A DNA stretch of 6,460 nt from Candidatus Woesearchaeota archaeon (GTDB lineage: Archaea > Nanobdellota > Nanobdellia > Woesearchaeales > UBA525). Position 1 is the stretch's first letter. Every line of letters begins with the position of its first letter. The DNA lies in the NCBI GenBank assembly GCA_013331575.1, contig DUGD01000057.1:9162-15621 (forward strand), given 5' to 3'. The translations under genes and the position numbers were made by a program. Shown here piece after piece: positions 5,587 to 6,460 of this stretch. Under the pieces are notes generated by a model. That model made no database searches. It was not told where the DNA came from and saw only the letters and a list, made by a program, of their open reading frames with translations.

Positions 5587-5616
5587 GACAATGTTGCCGT
5601 GGAACGGCAATGTGTC
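5587..5616. other. Strong stem-loop
   Basis: TTGCCGT-GGA-ACGGCAA (5594-5610) is a perfect seven-pair stem with a three-base loop. It extends through wobble pairs to 5591-5613, or alternatively through outer GACA/TGTC arms (5587-5590 and 5613-5616). No U-run lies on either side, so it is not an obvious terminator. It falls inside the coding-like frame described for this region (codons for MLPWNGNV). Confidence 0.55.
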
Positions 5617-5639
5617 CGCCGCAGCAATAGAAAAACGAC

Positions 5640-5659
5640 GAGAAGAAGTAGTTGACGAC
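5640..5659. repeat. 20-bp element after the first paralog's stop (copy 1)
   Basis: This is GAGAAGAAGTAGTTGACGAC. It matches copy 2 at 6299-6318 in 19 of 20 positions (T/C at position 10). It lies 26 bases past the stop of the 5686-6162 gene. On that gene's strand it is a pyrimidine-rich GTCGTCAACTACTTCTTCTC and is followed by TTTTTCT, so it may be part of a 3' processing or termination signal. Confidence 0.75.
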
Positions 5660-5685
5660 TACAGACGAGGGCGACCCATCGAGGT

Positions 5686-6162
5686 CTAATGTCGTTCCCT
5701 AACTTTCGCCTTTGGTAATAACAACGCCAAGAACTTCGCCTGCTCATCCGCAGTCATGCAAGGCATCTCTTTCTTGCGCAAATTAGCCGCGTACTCCGTC
5801 GCACACACTGCTGGCTGGGCAAAGTTAATGCACGCATCCGGCTGCCCGACATACAGCATCTTACGTGTCCCCTCGACGGCGACAGTGGGATAATACTCCC
5901 GTTCGAAATCGTCCCTCGGTTCGGCGAGGACAATCTCGAGTGGATTTCCCGTCCGAGTCTTGAGCTTGAAAAGGTTCGCAGCCAGCCCTTCGACAGTATC
6001 GCCCGTGCAGTACTCACGGGGGTAGATGAAACCATCACCGGGAAGCCGATAGGTACATAGCGCGAAACCGCCCGATGCGTGAACCTGGGAAGCGTAAAGC
6101 GACCGGTGCACACGGACACTCTCGGGGAAGGGCGCACGATAGGTATTGCAGTTGAAGACCAT
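5686..6162 (-). CDS. Unrecognised protein, tandem paralog 1
   Basis: I do not recognise the family. From ATG 6162 it has 158 residues with no membrane helix or signal peptide visible. It has seven cysteines, some in the C-terminal third (DACINFAQPAVCATEY and MPCMTADEQ), and a predicted helical end (EQAKFLALLLPKAKVRERH). The last 42 or so residues align without gaps to the partial gene at 6327-6460 (about 12 identities by eye, including PAV, T/S-x-D and LLPxxK), so the two are tandem paralogs. The frame is open to a TTG at 6186, which would add eight residues and sit at leaderless distance from a weak TATA; ATG 6162 has no SD (CCTCC precedes it, the wrong sense). The start is therefore uncertain. 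Its stop overlaps the stop of the convergent coding-like frame. Confidence 0.65.
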   Translation of the reverse strand: MVFNCNTYRAPFPESVRVHRSLYASQVHASGGFALCTYRLPGDGFIYPREYCTGDTVEGLAANLFKLKTRTGNPLEIVLAEPRDDFEREYYPTVAVEGTRKMLYVGQPDACINFAQPAVCATEYAANLRKKEMPCMTADEQAKFLALLLPKAKVRERH

Positions 6163-6206
6163 TCGAAAGGAGGATTCGACTAACAATAAGAATGTTTCTA
6201 TGAGCT

Positions 6207-6220
6207 TTTGAATTAAACAT
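6207..6220 (-). promoter_or_regulatory. Weak TATA-like element for paralog 1
   Basis: The minus strand reads ATGTTTAATTCAAA. A start about 25 bases downstream would fall near 6188, giving either a leaderless TTG (6186) or a leader of about 26 bases to ATG 6162. No SD is present for the ATG. Confidence 0.35.
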
Positions 6221-6241
6221 GGTTATTCCGTATCGCTTCGC

Positions 6242-6269
6242 AAAAAAGATTCACCTGCGACGAAAAAAA
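6242..6269 (-). terminator. U-run terminator of paralog 2
   Basis: Downstream of the second paralog, the minus strand has T7 (6263-6269) and T6 (6242-6247), plus pyrimidine-rich stretches between these and the 20-bp element. This fits U-rich archaeal termination before the promoter of paralog 1. Confidence 0.5.
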
Positions 6270-6298
6270 TACCAAAACAGAAACGACGAAAGAAGATC

Positions 6299-6318
6299 GA
6301 GAAGAAGCAGTTGACGAC
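6299..6318. repeat. 20-bp element after the second paralog's stop (copy 2)
   Basis: This is GAGAAGAAGCAGTTGACGAC, one mismatch from copy 1 at 5640-5659. It lies eight bases past the stop of the paralog at 6327-6460. AAACGACGA also precedes both copies, with an 11-base insertion between it and the element here. Confidence 0.75.
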
Positions 6319-6326
6319 GGTCAGCA

Positions 6327-6460
6327 CTATCGCTTCACATAGGGCAATAGCGCGGCAATGAGCGCAGCGCCATCGTCCTTCGAGAGACGACGCGAGAGCG
6401 CCGCATTACGCTGCGCCACACAATTCAACGGCCAGACTGCGGGCACACCGAGATTGAGAC
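6327..6460 (-). CDS. Unrecognised protein, tandem paralog 2, C-terminal part
   Basis: The last 43 codons of a minus-strand gene enter from the right edge and end in TAG (6327-6329). Visible pieces are LNLGVPAVWPLNCVAQRN, RRLSKDDGAALIAALLPYVKR and the stop. The piece aligns without gaps to the C-terminus of the gene at 5686-6162, including NxxxxPAV, the S/T-x-D before the last helix, and ALLPxxK, at about 29% identity over 42 positions. No other frame here resembles it, so homology supports the frame. It has one cysteine where paralog 1 has several. U-runs follow in the 3' region. Confidence 0.6.
   Translation of the reverse strand, partial: LNLGVPAVWPLNCVAQRNAALSRRLSKDDGAALIAALLPYVKR

Larger units (their letters stand above)
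5315..5689 (+). pseudogene. Coding-like frame with two in-frame TAA codons; possible broken gene
   Basis: One plus-strand frame is open from GTG 5315 to TAA 5687-5689 except for TAA at 5345-5347 and TAA at 5489-5491. Pieces: 10 codons (VARVKAHSTS), 47 codons (VRIDEENAQGTNYANF... to ...ANTAESPS), and 65 codons (TDRIESEFAALAQNLRGE..., AAAIEKRREEVVDDYRRG, ending RPIEV). The product is hydrophilic and rich in Arg, Glu and Asp, with no membrane helix. In both longer pieces purines are most frequent at codon position 1 (about 83% and 69%) and lower at the other positions, as in real genes. The last stop overlaps the stop of the convergent gene (CTAA), a common arrangement for real neighbours. GTG 5315 sits at leaderless distance from the TATA region. 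I know no homolog. It could be a decayed gene, one or two small genes, or purine-rich noncoding DNA that happens to be open. Apart from this and a hairpin, 5300-5689 shows nothing recognised. Confidence 0.35.

Noticed and set aside
5315..5689. Stop-codon reassignment (TAA read as an amino acid)
   Set aside because: TrmB ends naturally at TAA and the other genes use ordinary TGA and TAG stops, so two TAA codons in one doubtful frame do not justify a new code.
5394..5747. 117-codon minus-strand frame with hydrophobic runs
   Set aside because: It overlaps the 3' end of paralog 1 on the same strand, starts from no credible site, and the apparent helices come from a pyrimidine-rich strand.

Overview
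The window reads as chromosomal DNA of an archaeon, most likely from the DPANN group (Woesearchaeota/Pacearchaeota-like). Reasons: a pelota (archaeal/eukaryotic ribosome rescue) gene, a TrmB-type regulator, archaeal TATA-box promoters with several apparently leaderless starts, U-rich terminators, and several small one- or two-helix membrane proteins of a kind common in that group. The phylum is inferred from protein style by eye, not from a marker-gene tree. No rRNA, tRNA, CRISPR array, insertion sequence or phage gene was seen.

Layout. 1-191 (minus): start of a membrane-anchored protein that runs off the left edge, with its own TATA box. 440-2598 (plus): a two-gene operon of pelota and a 16S rRNA methyltransferase of the Arm/Rmt/FmrO family (aminoglycoside-resistance type), joined by an ATGGTGA overlap or by a repeat-rich spacer, depending on which methyltransferase start is used. 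2671-2988 (minus): a small Cys-rich single-pass membrane protein. 3192-3843 (plus): a winged-helix antitoxin and RelE/ParE-like toxin, with the antitoxin frame running 116 bases into the toxin gene. 3869-4330 (minus): a Cys-rich, zinc-ribbon-like protein with two C-terminal membrane helices. 4418-5227 (minus): TrmB-family regulator with a strong Shine-Dalgarno (SD) site inside a small hairpin and a palindromic TATA region. 5300-5689: no ordinary gene, but one plus-strand frame is coding-like from end to end apart from two in-frame TAA codons, and its final stop overlaps the stop of the convergent gene. 5686-6162 and 6327-6460 (both minus): tandem paralogs of an unrecognised family, each followed by a near-identical 20-bp element just past its stop codon.

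How the parts relate. The clearest functional pairing is pelota with the rRNA methyltransferase, both acting on the ribosome: one rescues stalled ribosomes, the other probably modifies the decoding site. The toxin-antitoxin pair is a self-contained accessory module. TrmB has its own promoter and is not beside sugar genes, so its targets cannot be read from context. The least explained part is the right third (5300-6460), where a duplicated unit of unknown minus-strand genes faces plus-strand coding-like sequence.
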